A DNA stretch of 64,000 nucleotides, from positions 434,001 to 498,000 of the forward strand of contig NZ_SHKX01000010.1 of NCBI RefSeq assembly GCF_004217445.1, given 5' to 3'. Below the pieces are notes generated by a model, which saw nothing but the letters and a program-made list of their open reading frames with translations, was not told the DNA's origin and did no database searches. A program made the translations under genes and the position numbers. Shown one piece after another: positions 17,050-24,917 of this stretch (its first letter is position 1; every line of letters begins with the position of its first letter). The DNA comes from Fluviicoccus keumensis. Its GTDB lineage: Bacteria > Pseudomonadota > Gammaproteobacteria > Pseudomonadales > Moraxellaceae.

Positions 17050-17706
17050 ATGACTTCACCCGATACACCCCTCCCCAAACGCCGTCGCGGCCGCCCCTCG
17101 CAGGAGGAAGGCAACGCCGACGCCCTGATCCGCGCCGCCGCCCTGCGCGAATTCGCCCGCGCCGGTTTTGCCGGAGTCAGCATTGCCGACATCGCCGCCG
17201 CCGCCGGGGTGGCCAAGCCCCTGATCCATTACCACTTCGAATCGAAGGACGCCCTGTGGGAAGCCGCTGTCAGCGAAGGCTTCGAGGCCTTGCAGCACGA
17301 ACTGGCCGCCTTCCGCGCCACGCTTAGCGCCGGGTCCGGCCCGGAAACGCTGCGGCTGCTGGCGCATCAACTGGTGCGCTATGCGGCGCGCTATCCGGAA
17401 CTGACGCGGATCGTGATCCAGGAGAGCGGCAGCGGCGGCGAGCGCTGGCAGTGGCTGCTGCAGACTTATCTGCTGCCTGCTTACCGGCTGGCGCAACTGG
17501 CGATCGAGAGCTTCCGGGCGGTGAGCGCTCAGCCGCAGGCGGTTCCCCCGGCGGAGCATGTGATTCCGCTGATGCTGGGGATGATGAATTTCCCGTTTCT
17601 GGAGACGCAGGTGATTCGGGAGGTGTTCGGGGTGGAGGTGCAGTCGGAGGGGTATCTGCAGGAGCAGGGGGAGATTTTGTTCAGGGTGATGGGGGCGTTG
17701 GTTTGA
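17050..17706 (+). CDS. TetR/AcrR-family transcriptional regulator
   Basis: A 218-residue regulator with a basic N-terminal arm (KRRRGRPSQ) and a TetR HTH (residues about 20-65: GFAGVSIADIAAAAGVAKPLIHYHFESKDALWEA), followed by a helical ligand-binding domain. The reading frame begins upstream at 16981, but that would include the promoter, so the ATG at 17050 is preferred. Ligand and targets are unknown. A DAPG-hydrolase-like gene lies 750 bases downstream, and TetR regulators (PhlF, PhlH) control such genes in Pseudomonas. That parallel is only suggestive. Confidence 0.88.
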   Translation: MTSPDTPLPKRRRGRPSQEEGNADALIRAAALREFARAGFAGVSIADIAAAAGVAKPLIHYHFESKDALWEAAVSEGFEALQHELAAFRATLSAGSGPETLRLLAHQLVRYAARYPELTRIVIQESGSGGERWQWLLQTYLLPAYRLAQLAIESFRAVSAQPQAVPPAEHVIPLMLGMMNFPFLETQVIREVFGVEVQSEGYLQEQGEILFRVMGALV

Positions 17707-17714
17707 AGCTACCT

Positions 17715-17795
17715 TGTAGGATGGGTTAACGAAGGAAATCCATCTTTTCACCGTTAAATCAATATGATGGGTTTCGTGCCTCAACCCATCCTACG
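17715..17795. repeat. REP-like inverted repeat (GTAGGATGGGTT type)
   Basis: The outer arms TGTAGGATGGGTT (from 17715) and AACCCATCCTACG (17783-17795) are inverted. Internal GAAATCCATC and GATGGGTTTC segments form a second inverted pair. Elements of this sequence class are widely dispersed in proteobacterial genomes. Here the element begins a few bases after the TetR stop and overlaps the 3' end of the unknown gene on the other strand, supplying its last residues and stop codon. Confidence 0.75.
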
Positions 17796-18244
17796 GGTGC
17801 CGACTCCACGATTATTCCAAGCGTAATCGGCGGCATAATGTGCCGTATAGTAATCCCGCTCAGGGCCACTCCCTCAATCCGTATCTGGCTAATAGCCCCT
17901 TCACCCATTGGATCTGACTCACTAATCCCGATCACTTTCAGGGGAAGGATTGGTGCAGCCTCATTTAGACTCACAATATCAATAACCTGCCCGTCCGATT
18001 GAGGCAGCCTCGTTGCGTTTCTTTCACAAAGCTCCAGCGCCAGACCAAGCGCGGGGTAACGTTCACCATCGATACTCACCTCACAAGGCTCTACGCCAAC
18101 CAAGACTCCATCGGAAAGCTCTAAAAATACCATGTCCGTGCAGAGCGAAGTCGTCAGCTCGTTTTGCCAGGCGGGACCAGGCTTTTTAAGTGGATAAGTA
18201 AATATATTCTGGATAGTTTTCCCCAAGAGGTAGCTGGTTTCCAT
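17759..18244 (-). CDS. Hypothetical protein in a lower-GC patch
   Basis: A 161-residue protein with no recognised domain. It appears soluble, acidic and rich in beta-strand-like segments (LELSDGVLVGVEPCEVSIDGERYP, SQIRIEGVALSGITIRHI shown here as short landmarks). GC content and codon use are clearly unlike the neighbours, suggesting transfer. The last ten codons (GWVEARNPSY) and the stop lie inside the REP-like repeat, so the original C-terminus may have been replaced by the repeat insertion. Small soluble orphan proteins like this are often immunity proteins, but nothing here proves it. Confidence 0.5.
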   Translation of the reverse strand: METSYLLGKTIQNIFTYPLKKPGPAWQNELTTSLCTDMVFLELSDGVLVGVEPCEVSIDGERYPALGLALELCERNATRLPQSDGQVIDIVSLNEAAPILPLKVIGISESDPMGEGAISQIRIEGVALSGITIRHIMPPITLGIIVESAPVGWVEARNPSY

Positions 18245-18384
18245 ACAGGTCTGATCTTTTTGTCCGCCATCTGAAGATACTGAGCATGCATCGCATCTGA
18301 CTGCAATGCCACACTAATCCCTTCTTTCAAAACAAAATCCCCGCATATCCAAACACTACCCTCCCCCTTTCCGACAAACGGCAC
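18154..18384 (-). CDS. Doubtful short ORF overlapping the upstream end of the hypothetical gene
   Basis: A 76-codon frame beginning with GTG right after a GGGGGAGGGG run and overlapping the previous gene by 91 bases in another frame. Only the first 45 or so residues look protein-like (VWICGDFVLKEGISVAL ... QYLQMADKKIRP). It may be the N-terminal part of the downstream gene separated by a frameshift, a remnant, or chance. Base composition is as low-GC as the neighbour. Confidence 0.25.
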   Translation of the reverse strand: MPFVGKGEGSVWICGDFVLKEGISVALQSDAMHAQYLQMADKKIRPVWKPATSWGKLSRIYLLIHLKSLVPPGKTS

Positions 18385-18394
18385 CCCCTCCCCC

Positions 18395-18430
18395 GTGACA
18401 AATTAGACCATTCGATATAATTTAATTATA
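18395..18430 (+). promoter_or_regulatory. Candidate promoter and operator for the DAPG-hydrolase-like gene
   Basis: A perfect -10 hexamer TATAAT (18416-18421) has a -35-like GTGACA (18395-18400) 15 bases upstream. The -10 lies at the left edge of a 15-bp palindrome TATAATTTAATTATA (18416-18430) with single central T, a possible repressor site. The gene starts 31 bases later. Confidence 0.45.
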
Positions 18431-18460
18431 CCAACCGACCTAATTGCACGAGACGCCACC

Positions 18461-19276
18461 ATGACCACCCTCTCCACCCCGACGCAATACCCCACCGACA
18501 CCGCCTCCGCCAACAGCTATGACCACTTCCACGACCCGGTCATGGCCCCCTTGCCCGCCCACGTCCGCGAAGTCCTGGCCGCCGGACCGCTGCCGCATGA
18601 CTGGCTGCCCGGCCTCGACAGCGCTCCCTCCCTGCTGGAACCGGGCTACGGCCGCGCCGAAACCGGCTACAGCCAGGGCGCGGACGGCTCGGCGCATGTC
18701 TTCGTGCTGACCAGCATGCCCGGCGTCACTCCCGCCATGTGGGACTGGTGGTTCGGTTGGCACGGCAACGACCCGCAGCGCTACCAGCTCTGGCACCCGC
18801 AAGCCCATGTCCATGTCGGCTGGGCCGACGGCCTGCCCGATGAAGACCGCTACATCGGCCGAACCTCGAACGTGACGGAGTTCATCGGCAGCAAGCGCCG
18901 CCGCTTCTCCATCCGCTTCATCCGCCCCGCCGACGCCGGTCTGGACGAAGCCCGGCTGGCGGCGCAGGGCGAAGTGGCGATCTGCGCCCGCGCCGGGCTG
19001 ACCGGTCTGCCGGTGGACGCCAGCTGGATGATCCACCAGTTGCGGCCGGTGCCGGGCGGTTGCGAAATGCGCTCGCGCTTCTGGATTGCCGGTCGCCACC
19101 TGTCGCTGCCCTGGCTGCCGGGCAAAGCCGGTCAACTGGCGGCGCGGGCGCTGGGCTGGCTGGCCGCGCCCGGCAAGGCCGATGCCGAGGCGCTGCTGAT
19201 CCATTGCGCCGAGGAGATGAACCATCTCGCCAAGCGCCTGCCCGCCCTGTATGCCGCTTTCGGCCACGGACATTAA
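18461..19276 (+). CDS. DAPG-hydrolase (PhlG)-like zinc hydrolase
   Basis: The 271-residue protein resembles the PhlG family, which cleaves a carbon-carbon bond in acylated phloroglucinols to release acetate. Candidate zinc-ligand regions are visible in order: WHPQAHVHVGW, VTEFIGSK, WMIHQLRP and HCAEEMNHLAKRLPAL. WWFGWH before them is also typical. Family membership looks good. The true substrate here is unknown, since there are no phl biosynthetic genes in the window and relatives act on other acylated aromatics. An FAD-linked oxidase gene follows after a repeat-filled gap of 189 bases. Confidence 0.75.
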   Translation: MTTLSTPTQYPTDTASANSYDHFHDPVMAPLPAHVREVLAAGPLPHDWLPGLDSAPSLLEPGYGRAETGYSQGADGSAHVFVLTSMPGVTPAMWDWWFGWHGNDPQRYQLWHPQAHVHVGWADGLPDEDRYIGRTSNVTEFIGSKRRRFSIRFIRPADAGLDEARLAAQGEVAICARAGLTGLPVDASWMIHQLRPVPGGCEMRSRFWIAGRHLSLPWLPGKAGQLAARALGWLAAPGKADAEALLIHCAEEMNHLAKRLPALYAAFGHGH

Positions 19277-19293
19277 ACATTGCAAGTGCTTTT

Positions 19294-19421
19294 CCCTCTC
19301 CCAAGGTCTGGGAGAGGGTGGCGCGCAGCGCCGGGAGAGGGTTCGGCGGTGGCCGCGTGGTGACTCCCGCTATGGCGACCGTCCCCCCTCTCCCTAGCCC
19401 TCTCCCCCAATGGGAGAGGGG
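19294..19421. repeat. Clustered CCCTCTCCC inverted repeats
   Basis: Perfect 10-bp arms CCCTCTCCCA (19294-19303) and TGGGAGAGGG (19309-19318) form a hairpin. A further GGGAGAGGG lies at 19333-19341, and another inverted pair CCCTCTCCC / GGGAGAGGG lies at 19398-19420. They fill the gap between the PhlG-like gene and the FAD oxidase gene. The same motif recurs at 46891-46913, so it is a dispersed genomic repeat. Confidence 0.7.
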
Positions 19422-19465
19422 ACGGACAACACTGGTTTACCGTGACTATCCCGAGGAGAAGTCTC

Positions 19466-20818
19466 ATGAAACGCAACCGAAACCCCGGCAAGGTCTGGGA
19501 ACGCGCCACCCCCGGCTTCGACGCCGCCGTACTGGCCACCAGCTTCAGCGGCCGCGACCCCGGTGTGCGGCCGAAGGTCTATGTGCAGGCCAACACGGCC
19601 GAGGATGTGATCGCCGCCGTGCAGCGCGCGCAGCGGGAAGCCCTGAAGATCAGCCTGGTGTCCGGCGGCCACAGCTGGGCGCAGAACCACCTGCGCGCGG
19701 ACGGGTTGCTGATCGACCTGTCGCGCCTGCACCGGATCGAAATTGACGAGGCGGCGATGACCGCCCGCGTCGGTCCCGGTTGCTGGAGCGTGGATCTGGA
19801 TATCGCGCTGAAGAAGCGCGGGCTGTTCTTTCCGGTGGCGCACGCGCCGGATGTCTGCCTGGGCGGCTACCTGCTGCAGGGCGGTTTCGGCTGGAACGGG
19901 CGGGCGCTGGGGCTGGCTTGCGAGAGCGTCATCGGGATGGATGTAGTGCTGGCCGACGGCTCGCTGGTGCATGCCAACGCGCAGCAACACGCCGACCTCT
20001 ACTGGGCGGCGCGCGGCGCGGGGCCGGGCTTTTTCGGGGTGGTGGTGCGCTACCACCTGCGGCTGTATCCGCACCCCAAGGTCACGGCGCTGATGTTCCA
20101 GGTGTTCCGCATGGTGCATCTGGAAGAAGTGTTCCGCTGGGCCGATGCGGTGGGGCCGAACGTGCCGCGCTCGGTGGAATTCCAGATGCTGCTGACGCCG
20201 AAGGCGCTGGGGATCTTCTCGCCGGGTATCGAGGTGATTGCGCCGGTGCTGGCCGACAGCTGGGAGGAAGCGCGGGAGGCGGTGTCCTTCATCCGCAACA
20301 GTCCGCTGCGGCCGAAGGCCAGCCTGACGCTGCCCTTGCTGCCGGTATCGACGGTGCTGATGTCACGCGGGGCCTCGTTCACCCACTTCCCCGACCGCAT
20401 GCGCTGGTGCGCCGACAACATGTGGACCGACGCGCCGATCGACGACCTGCTGCCGGGCCTGCGCCGCGTCGCCGACACGCTGCCGCCCGCGCCCAGCCAT
20501 GCGCTGTGGCTGAACTGGCAGCCGCCCGCCGAACGGCCGGACATGGTGTTCTCGATGGAGGCGAAACGCTATTTCGCGGTGTACGGGGAATGGAAACGGG
20601 CGGAGGACGATGCGAAACATGAAGACTGGGCGACCGGGTGCATGGGCGCGATGGCGGCGCATTCACAAGGCATCCAGCTGGCGGACGAGAACCTGGGCAG
20701 GCGTCCGGCGCGCTTCATGCGGGATGAAAAGCTGGCGAAGCTGGACCGGATTCGGGCGAAGTACGATCCGGAGGGACGGTTTCAGGCGTGGATGGGGCGG
20801 ATAAAGCCGGGGCCGTGA
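19466..20818 (+). CDS. FAD-binding (PCMH-type) oxidoreductase
   Basis: A 450-residue flavoprotein. The FAD-binding type 4 domain occupies about residues 30-205: VSGGHSW near 68, where the His can bind FAD covalently in berberine-bridge-type enzymes, and CLGGYLLQGGFGWNGR near 132. The C-terminal YDPEGRFQAWMG closes the fold as in that family. The ATG at 19466 has a clear GAGGAGAA site. Expected chemistry is oxidation of an alcohol or phenolic substrate with oxygen or another acceptor, but the substrate is unknown. It may act together with the preceding PhlG-like hydrolase. Confidence 0.83.
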   Translation: MKRNRNPGKVWERATPGFDAAVLATSFSGRDPGVRPKVYVQANTAEDVIAAVQRAQREALKISLVSGGHSWAQNHLRADGLLIDLSRLHRIEIDEAAMTARVGPGCWSVDLDIALKKRGLFFPVAHAPDVCLGGYLLQGGFGWNGRALGLACESVIGMDVVLADGSLVHANAQQHADLYWAARGAGPGFFGVVVRYHLRLYPHPKVTALMFQVFRMVHLEEVFRWADAVGPNVPRSVEFQMLLTPKALGIFSPGIEVIAPVLADSWEEAREAVSFIRNSPLRPKASLTLPLLPVSTVLMSRGASFTHFPDRMRWCADNMWTDAPIDDLLPGLRRVADTLPPAPSHALWLNWQPPAERPDMVFSMEAKRYFAVYGEWKRAEDDAKHEDWATGCMGAMAAHSQGIQLADENLGRRPARFMRDEKLAKLDRIRAKYDPEGRFQAWMGRIKPGP

Positions 20819-20848
20819 GTACGGTCGGCGCGTGAGGCGGCATTCGGA

Positions 20849-21289
20849 TCAGCGCCCCGGGCTTTTCATCATTATCTCAAAGGACTCCGGGGAAAAACCA
20901 TTGAGCCGCCGCCCTCCGGCCAGGATGACCGGCACGCCCTGCATCTGCAGCCGGACATAATCGGCGCGGCCCGTGGCCGAGTTTTCCACATCGTATTCGG
21001 TGAAGGCCATATGCCTTGACTGGAAATAGGCCCGCGCTCGCTGGCAGACGCCGCACCACGAGGCGCTGTACAGGATCACCCCACGGGTACTGATGACCGG
21101 CGGGTTCCGGTCGATATCCGGCGAGGCATAGACATTCGGAGTGACCGTAATCACCTGACTGCGGGCATTGCGCGGGGCCTGGTCGCCGAAATGCACCTGC
21201 CCTTGGGCATCCACCCATTTGTGGATATCGGCGGCAGCAGGAAAAGTCCACACCGCCATCACCAACCCCGTCAGCCCGCGCAGCCGCAT
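20849..21289 (-). CDS. Secreted glutaredoxin-domain protein with DUF4124 segment
   Basis: A 146-residue precursor beginning at the ATG at 21289 after AAGGGGAAG. It has a short signal peptide, then a DUF4124-type segment (IHKWVDAQGQVHFGDQ) and a glutaredoxin fold with redox motif CGVC in ILYSASWCGVCQRARAYF and the cis-Pro region QGVPVILAGGRRLNGF. It is probably a periplasmic thiol-disulfide protein. The frame runs upstream to 21511 but that part has no protein character. It diverges from the lipoprotein gene at 21573. Confidence 0.85.
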   Translation of the reverse strand: MRLRGLTGLVMAVWTFPAAADIHKWVDAQGQVHFGDQAPRNARSQVITVTPNVYASPDIDRNPPVISTRGVILYSASWCGVCQRARAYFQSRHMAFTEYDVENSATGRADYVRLQMQGVPVILAGGRRLNGFSPESFEIMMKSPGR

Positions 21290-21429
21290 GGCGCTTCCCC
21301 TTCTGTCGTAGTGCGGCCGTCCGGCAGGCCGTGACCTGATCATAACCCGGAACGGCTCGGAAATAGAGCAATTACTCCACAGCTGCGAGCATTGCTCAGA
21401 GATATTCCTTTCAAATCCAATATCTTGGA

Positions 21430-21444
21430 CATTGTCCGACAATG
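21430..21444. promoter_or_regulatory. Operator-like palindrome CATTGTC-C-GACAATG
   Basis: A 15-bp palindrome with one central base in the 283-base divergent region between the glutaredoxin-like gene and the lipoprotein gene. Its 13-bp core ATTGTCCGACAAT is the reverse complement of a palindrome at 32623-32635 upstream of the GH35 gene. The pattern TnGTnnnACnA is typical of FadR/FCD-type GntR regulator sites. Confidence 0.5.
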
Positions 21445-21572
21445 ATGCAGGATGGCAGCCATTCCCAAGCACCTTGGCGGCATTTCGCAAAAACAGTTGT
21501 ATAACTATCACCCGCGCTTCCCTACATTAGCCGCCAGCGATTTACCCCTTTACGCCACGCGGAGAATTATCC

Positions 21573-22745
21573 ATGCGCCTGTCCACCCTGACCCGTCTTC
21601 CTGTCCTGACCGGTATCGCCGCCGTGCTGGCCGCCTGCACTGCCGCCCAGCTGACGCCGGTGTGGGAAAGCTGGGCCTCCGCCAACGATCAGGAAGACCG
21701 CTATGAAAGCGTGCACAGCGTGCTGGCCGACCCGGCGGGCGCGGTGATTTCAGTCGGGGTTTCCTCCTCACTGCAAACCTCGCAGGATCAACTGGTGGTG
21801 GTCAAGTACACGCTGACCGGTCAGGTGATCTGGAAGGCCGTGGCCGATCTGGGCGATTACGACAAACCCTATGCGGCCCGGCTGGGCACGGACGGCAGTA
21901 TTTATGCCGTGACCGAAACCGCCGTGGTGAAGTTTGACCGCAACGGCTTCGAGCTGTGGCGCAAGACGCTGGAAGGCGGCATCGACGGCGGCGCGCTGCG
22001 CGATCTGGAACTGAACGGCAACCAGGTGCTGGTGGCCGGGCGCAAGCTGTATGTGCTGGACCTGAACGGCAACCCGGTGACCACCGTCACCCCCGCCGCG
22101 CCGCTATGGGATGTGGCGGTCACGGCCACCGGCCTCTACACCGCCGGTTACGGCCATGTGCAACGCTTCGACGCCAACCTGCAACCGGTATGGCACTGGG
22201 CGCACGCCGACGCCCAGAACCCGCCCGCCGAACTGGCGGTGGCCGCTGACGGCACTGTCTACGTCGCCACCTACAACGACGAACCGCAGGACAGTTCCTA
22301 CCTGACGCGCATCAGCAGCAGCGGCGCGCAGGTGTGGACGAAGTTCTTCAACGACCCGGACAGCCAGTCCTTCCAACTGGGCGGCGTGCCGAAGGTGAAG
22401 CTGCTGGCCACCGGCAACCTGGTGCTGGGCCTGTCGCAACAGCCGACACGCATCCTCAACATCATCAATCCGGCCAACGGCAGCGCGCTGTACAGCACCA
22501 CGCAGAAGTCGGGGATCATCAACGAGCTGGAAACGGATACTGCCGGCAATATCTATGTGGCGGGCAACAACACGCCGCAGAAGTTCGACAGCAAGGCGGC
22601 GCTGCTGGCCTCGGGAACAATGAACGCGGTGGACATCACCAGCGGCGGGCTGGCGCTGTACGGCAGCGCCATCTATGTCGGTGCCGGGGCGTTCGACAGC
22701 CAAGGCAAGATGAAGCTGTACCTGTCGAAGTACAACAACCAGTAA
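21573..22745 (+). CDS. Beta-propeller lipoprotein
   Basis: A 390-residue lipoprotein with a signal peptide and lipobox LAAC (Cys near residue 22). The mature protein is built of repeated strands of the PQQ/WD-propeller kind, with recurring GxxxVxxxGS and DxxGNIYVAG-like turns (for example DGSIYAVTETAVVKFD, DGTVYVATYNDE, AGNIYVAGNN). Such propellers bind partners or ligands at the cell envelope. No catalytic residues are evident and no enzyme neighbour specifies a role. It is probably the only gene of its transcript, ending in the inverted repeat at 22755. Confidence 0.8.
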   Translation: MRLSTLTRLPVLTGIAAVLAACTAAQLTPVWESWASANDQEDRYESVHSVLADPAGAVISVGVSSSLQTSQDQLVVVKYTLTGQVIWKAVADLGDYDKPYAARLGTDGSIYAVTETAVVKFDRNGFELWRKTLEGGIDGGALRDLELNGNQVLVAGRKLYVLDLNGNPVTTVTPAAPLWDVAVTATGLYTAGYGHVQRFDANLQPVWHWAHADAQNPPAELAVAADGTVYVATYNDEPQDSSYLTRISSSGAQVWTKFFNDPDSQSFQLGGVPKVKLLATGNLVLGLSQQPTRILNIINPANGSALYSTTQKSGIINELETDTAGNIYVAGNNTPQKFDSKAALLASGTMNAVDITSGGLALYGSAIYVGAGAFDSQGKMKLYLSKYNNQ

Positions 22746-22754
22746 ACACCGCCC

Positions 22755-22791
22755 GCCGTCTGATGCGCCCGGAAAAGGCCCGTCAGACGGC
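22755..22791. terminator. Bidirectional hairpin made of inverted GCCGTCTGA / TCAGACGGC
   Basis: Nine-base perfect arms at 22755-22763 and 22783-22791 lie between the convergent lipoprotein gene and mnmH, overlapping the last codons of mnmH. The arm matches nine of ten bases of the Neisseria DNA-uptake sequence GCCGTCTGAA, which in Neisseria is often placed as an inverted pair at terminators. No T-run follows on either side. Confidence 0.45.
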
Positions 22792-23835
22792 CAGCAATCC
22801 TCGCGCCGCTTCCGTCAACGCGTCGCCCGTCAGCCGCTCCAACGCCACCGTCATCCCTTCTCCCCGCCGCGCGAAATCGCGCTGCGCCGCCTTGCGGTAG
22901 GCCGGATCGTAATGATCCGCCAGCAGGCTGCTGACCAGTTCTTCCCACGCCCCGGCATCCACCTGCGCCCGCCAGCGCGCCACCTGTTCCTTGCCGTGCA
23001 GCTCCACCAGCCGGTCCAGCCGCTGCCCCAGCCAGGCCGGGGCCTTGAGGAAATAATCGTAGTCGCGCAGCAGGAATTCCACCCGCGCCGCGAAGGGCGC
23101 TTCCAGCCACACCGGCTCGGCGGCGCGCATCGCCGCGAACAACGCGGGCGGCAGGCGCAGACCGCCCACCGTCTTGCTTTCCGCCTCGACAAACACCGGC
23201 CGGAGCGGATCGAACGCCGCCAGTTGCACGGCCAGCGCGCTTTCAAACGCCTTCTGCGACGGCTGGCGCTCGCCGGGCAGCACGCCCAGCACCGAACCCT
23301 TGTGCCGCGCCAGCCCTTCCAGGTCAAGCACCTGGCCGCCTTGCGCCGCCAGAGCGTGCAGCAGCGCTGTCTTGCCGCTGCCGGTGGGGCCGCACAGCAG
23401 GCGGTAACGGAAGCGGCCCGGTTCGGTTTCCAGTCGTTGCAGCACCTCGCGCCGGTAGCCCTTGTAGCCGCCCTCCAGCTGTCGCGCCGCCCAGCCCACC
23501 TGCTGCAGCACCAGCGTCATCGCGCCGCTGCGCTGGCCGCCGCGCCAGCAATAGATCAGCGGCTTCCACGACTTGGGCCGGTCCTGGAATTGTTCTTCCA
23601 GATGCCGGGCGATGTTGCGCGCCACCAGCGCCCCGCCGGTCTTTCGCGCCTCGAACGGCGACACCTGTTTGTAGATCGTACCCACCCGCGCCCGCTCGGC
23701 ATCGTCCAGCACCGGGCAATTGATGGCGCCGGGAATGTGGTCTTCGGCAAATTCGGCGGGCGAACGCACGTCGATCACCTCGTCAAAATCCGGGAGCTGT
23801 GCTAGCGTCGCGACAAAATTCGGGGGGAAACTCAC
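22783..23835 (-). CDS. mnmH: tRNA 2-selenouridine synthase
   Basis: About 350 residues (E. coli 364). An N-terminal rhodanese domain contains VIDVRSPAEF and the catalytic Cys in IYCWRGGQRSG near residue 91. It is followed by a P-loop NTPase domain with GPTGSGKT near 137 and LEGLARHKGS. The enzyme replaces sulfur by selenium (via a geranylated intermediate) in the wobble uridine of tRNAs, using selenophosphate from SelD. There is no ATG in the right place; a GTG at 23835 gives the length expected before the rhodanese motif. It abuts selD head-to-head with no gap. The frame open to 24753 is only the antisense of selD. Confidence 0.93.
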   Translation of the reverse strand: MSFPPNFVATLAQLPDFDEVIDVRSPAEFAEDHIPGAINCPVLDDAERARVGTIYKQVSPFEARKTGGALVARNIARHLEEQFQDRPKSWKPLIYCWRGGQRSGAMTLVLQQVGWAARQLEGGYKGYRREVLQRLETEPGRFRYRLLCGPTGSGKTALLHALAAQGGQVLDLEGLARHKGSVLGVLPGERQPSQKAFESALAVQLAAFDPLRPVFVEAESKTVGGLRLPPALFAAMRAAEPVWLEAPFAARVEFLLRDYDYFLKAPAWLGQRLDRLVELHGKEQVARWRAQVDAGAWEELVSSLLADHYDPAYRKAAQRDFARRGEGMTVALERLTGDALTEAARGLLAV

Positions 23836-24894
23836 GTGGATACTCAAGCTCTGGAAACCGTCAAACTGACGCGATTCTCGCACGGCGGCGGCTGCGGCTG
23901 CAAAATCGCGCCGAAGCTGCTGTCGGAACTGCTGGCGACCTCCGGCGTCAACGGCCTGTTCCCCAACCTGATGGTGGGTGTGGAGACCAGCGACGACGCC
24001 GCCGTCTACCGCCTCAACGACCAGCAGGCGCTGATCGCCACCACCGATTTCTTCATGCCCATTGTCGACGACGCCTTCGACTTCGGCCGCATCGCCGCCA
24101 CCAACGCCATTTCCGATGTCTACGCCATGGGCGGCACGCCCATCCTGGCGCTGGCCATTGTCGGCATGCCCATCAACATGCTGCCGGTCGAAACCATGCA
24201 GCAGATCCTCGCCGGTGGGGCCTCGGTGTGCCAGGCGGCGGGCATTCCCATTGCCGGGGGGCATTCCATCGACTCGCCGGAACCCATCTACGGGCTGGTG
24301 GCGCTGGGACTGGCGCACCCGGACCGCATCAAGCGCAACCGCGACGCCCGCGACGGCGATGTGCTGATCCTGGGCAAGGCGCTGGGCGTGGGCATCCTCT
24401 CGGCGGCATTGAAGAAGGGCGAACTGTCCGACGCCGGATATGCGGAAATGATCGCCACCACCACGCAGCTCAATACCGTGGGTGCGACGCTGGCGACCAT
24501 GCCCGGCGTGCATGCGCTGACCGATGTCACCGGCTTCGGTCTGCTGGGGCATACGCTGGAAATGTGTCGCGGCGCGAACCTGACCGCGACGCTGGAGGCG
24601 GACAGCCTGCCGGTGCTGGAACACGCCCTGCCCTTCGCACGCGCCGGTTACGGCCCGGGGGCCATTGAACGCAACTGGACCAGCTTCGGCGAATCCGTCA
24701 ACGTCGCGGCAGAGGTGCCCGACTGGCAGGTGCGGTTGATGCTGGACCCGCAAACCAGCGGCGGCCTGCTGGTCGCCTGCGCGCCGGAAGCCGCAGCCGC
24801 CGTGCTGGCGGTGATGCAGGTGGAAGGTTTTACCGCCGCCAGCACCATTGGCCGCCTGAAAGCGGGCGCGCCGGTGATTGATATCGTCCCTTGA
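23836..24894 (+). CDS. selD: Selenide, water dikinase (selenophosphate synthase)
   Basis: A 352-residue enzyme that makes selenophosphate from selenide and ATP. The catalytic motif HGGGCGCK places Cys20 and Lys23 at the positions of E. coli Cys17 and Lys20. This SelD uses Cys, not selenocysteine. The metal- and ATP-binding segments EtSDDAAVY and TTDFFMPIVDD follow. The start is GTG, immediately adjoining the GTG of mnmH on the other strand; GGGGGGAAA serves as the ribosome binding site. Only the tRNA branch (mnmH) is present here: no selA, selB or selenoprotein gene is seen in the window. Confidence 0.96.
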   Translation: MDTQALETVKLTRFSHGGGCGCKIAPKLLSELLATSGVNGLFPNLMVGVETSDDAAVYRLNDQQALIATTDFFMPIVDDAFDFGRIAATNAISDVYAMGGTPILALAIVGMPINMLPVETMQQILAGGASVCQAAGIPIAGGHSIDSPEPIYGLVALGLAHPDRIKRNRDARDGDVLILGKALGVGILSAALKKGELSDAGYAEMIATTTQLNTVGATLATMPGVHALTDVTGFGLLGHTLEMCRGANLTATLEADSLPVLEHALPFARAGYGPGAIERNWTSFGESVNVAAEVPDWQVRLMLDPQTSGGLLVACAPEAAAAVLAVMQVEGFTAASTIGRLKAGAPVIDIVP

Positions 24895-24917
24895 AACACT
24901 TGACCCAGGAACCCACC

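Noticed and set aside
23836..24753. An extension of mnmH by about 300 codons
   Set aside because: It is the antisense of selD; MnmH proteins begin shortly before the rhodanese motif.
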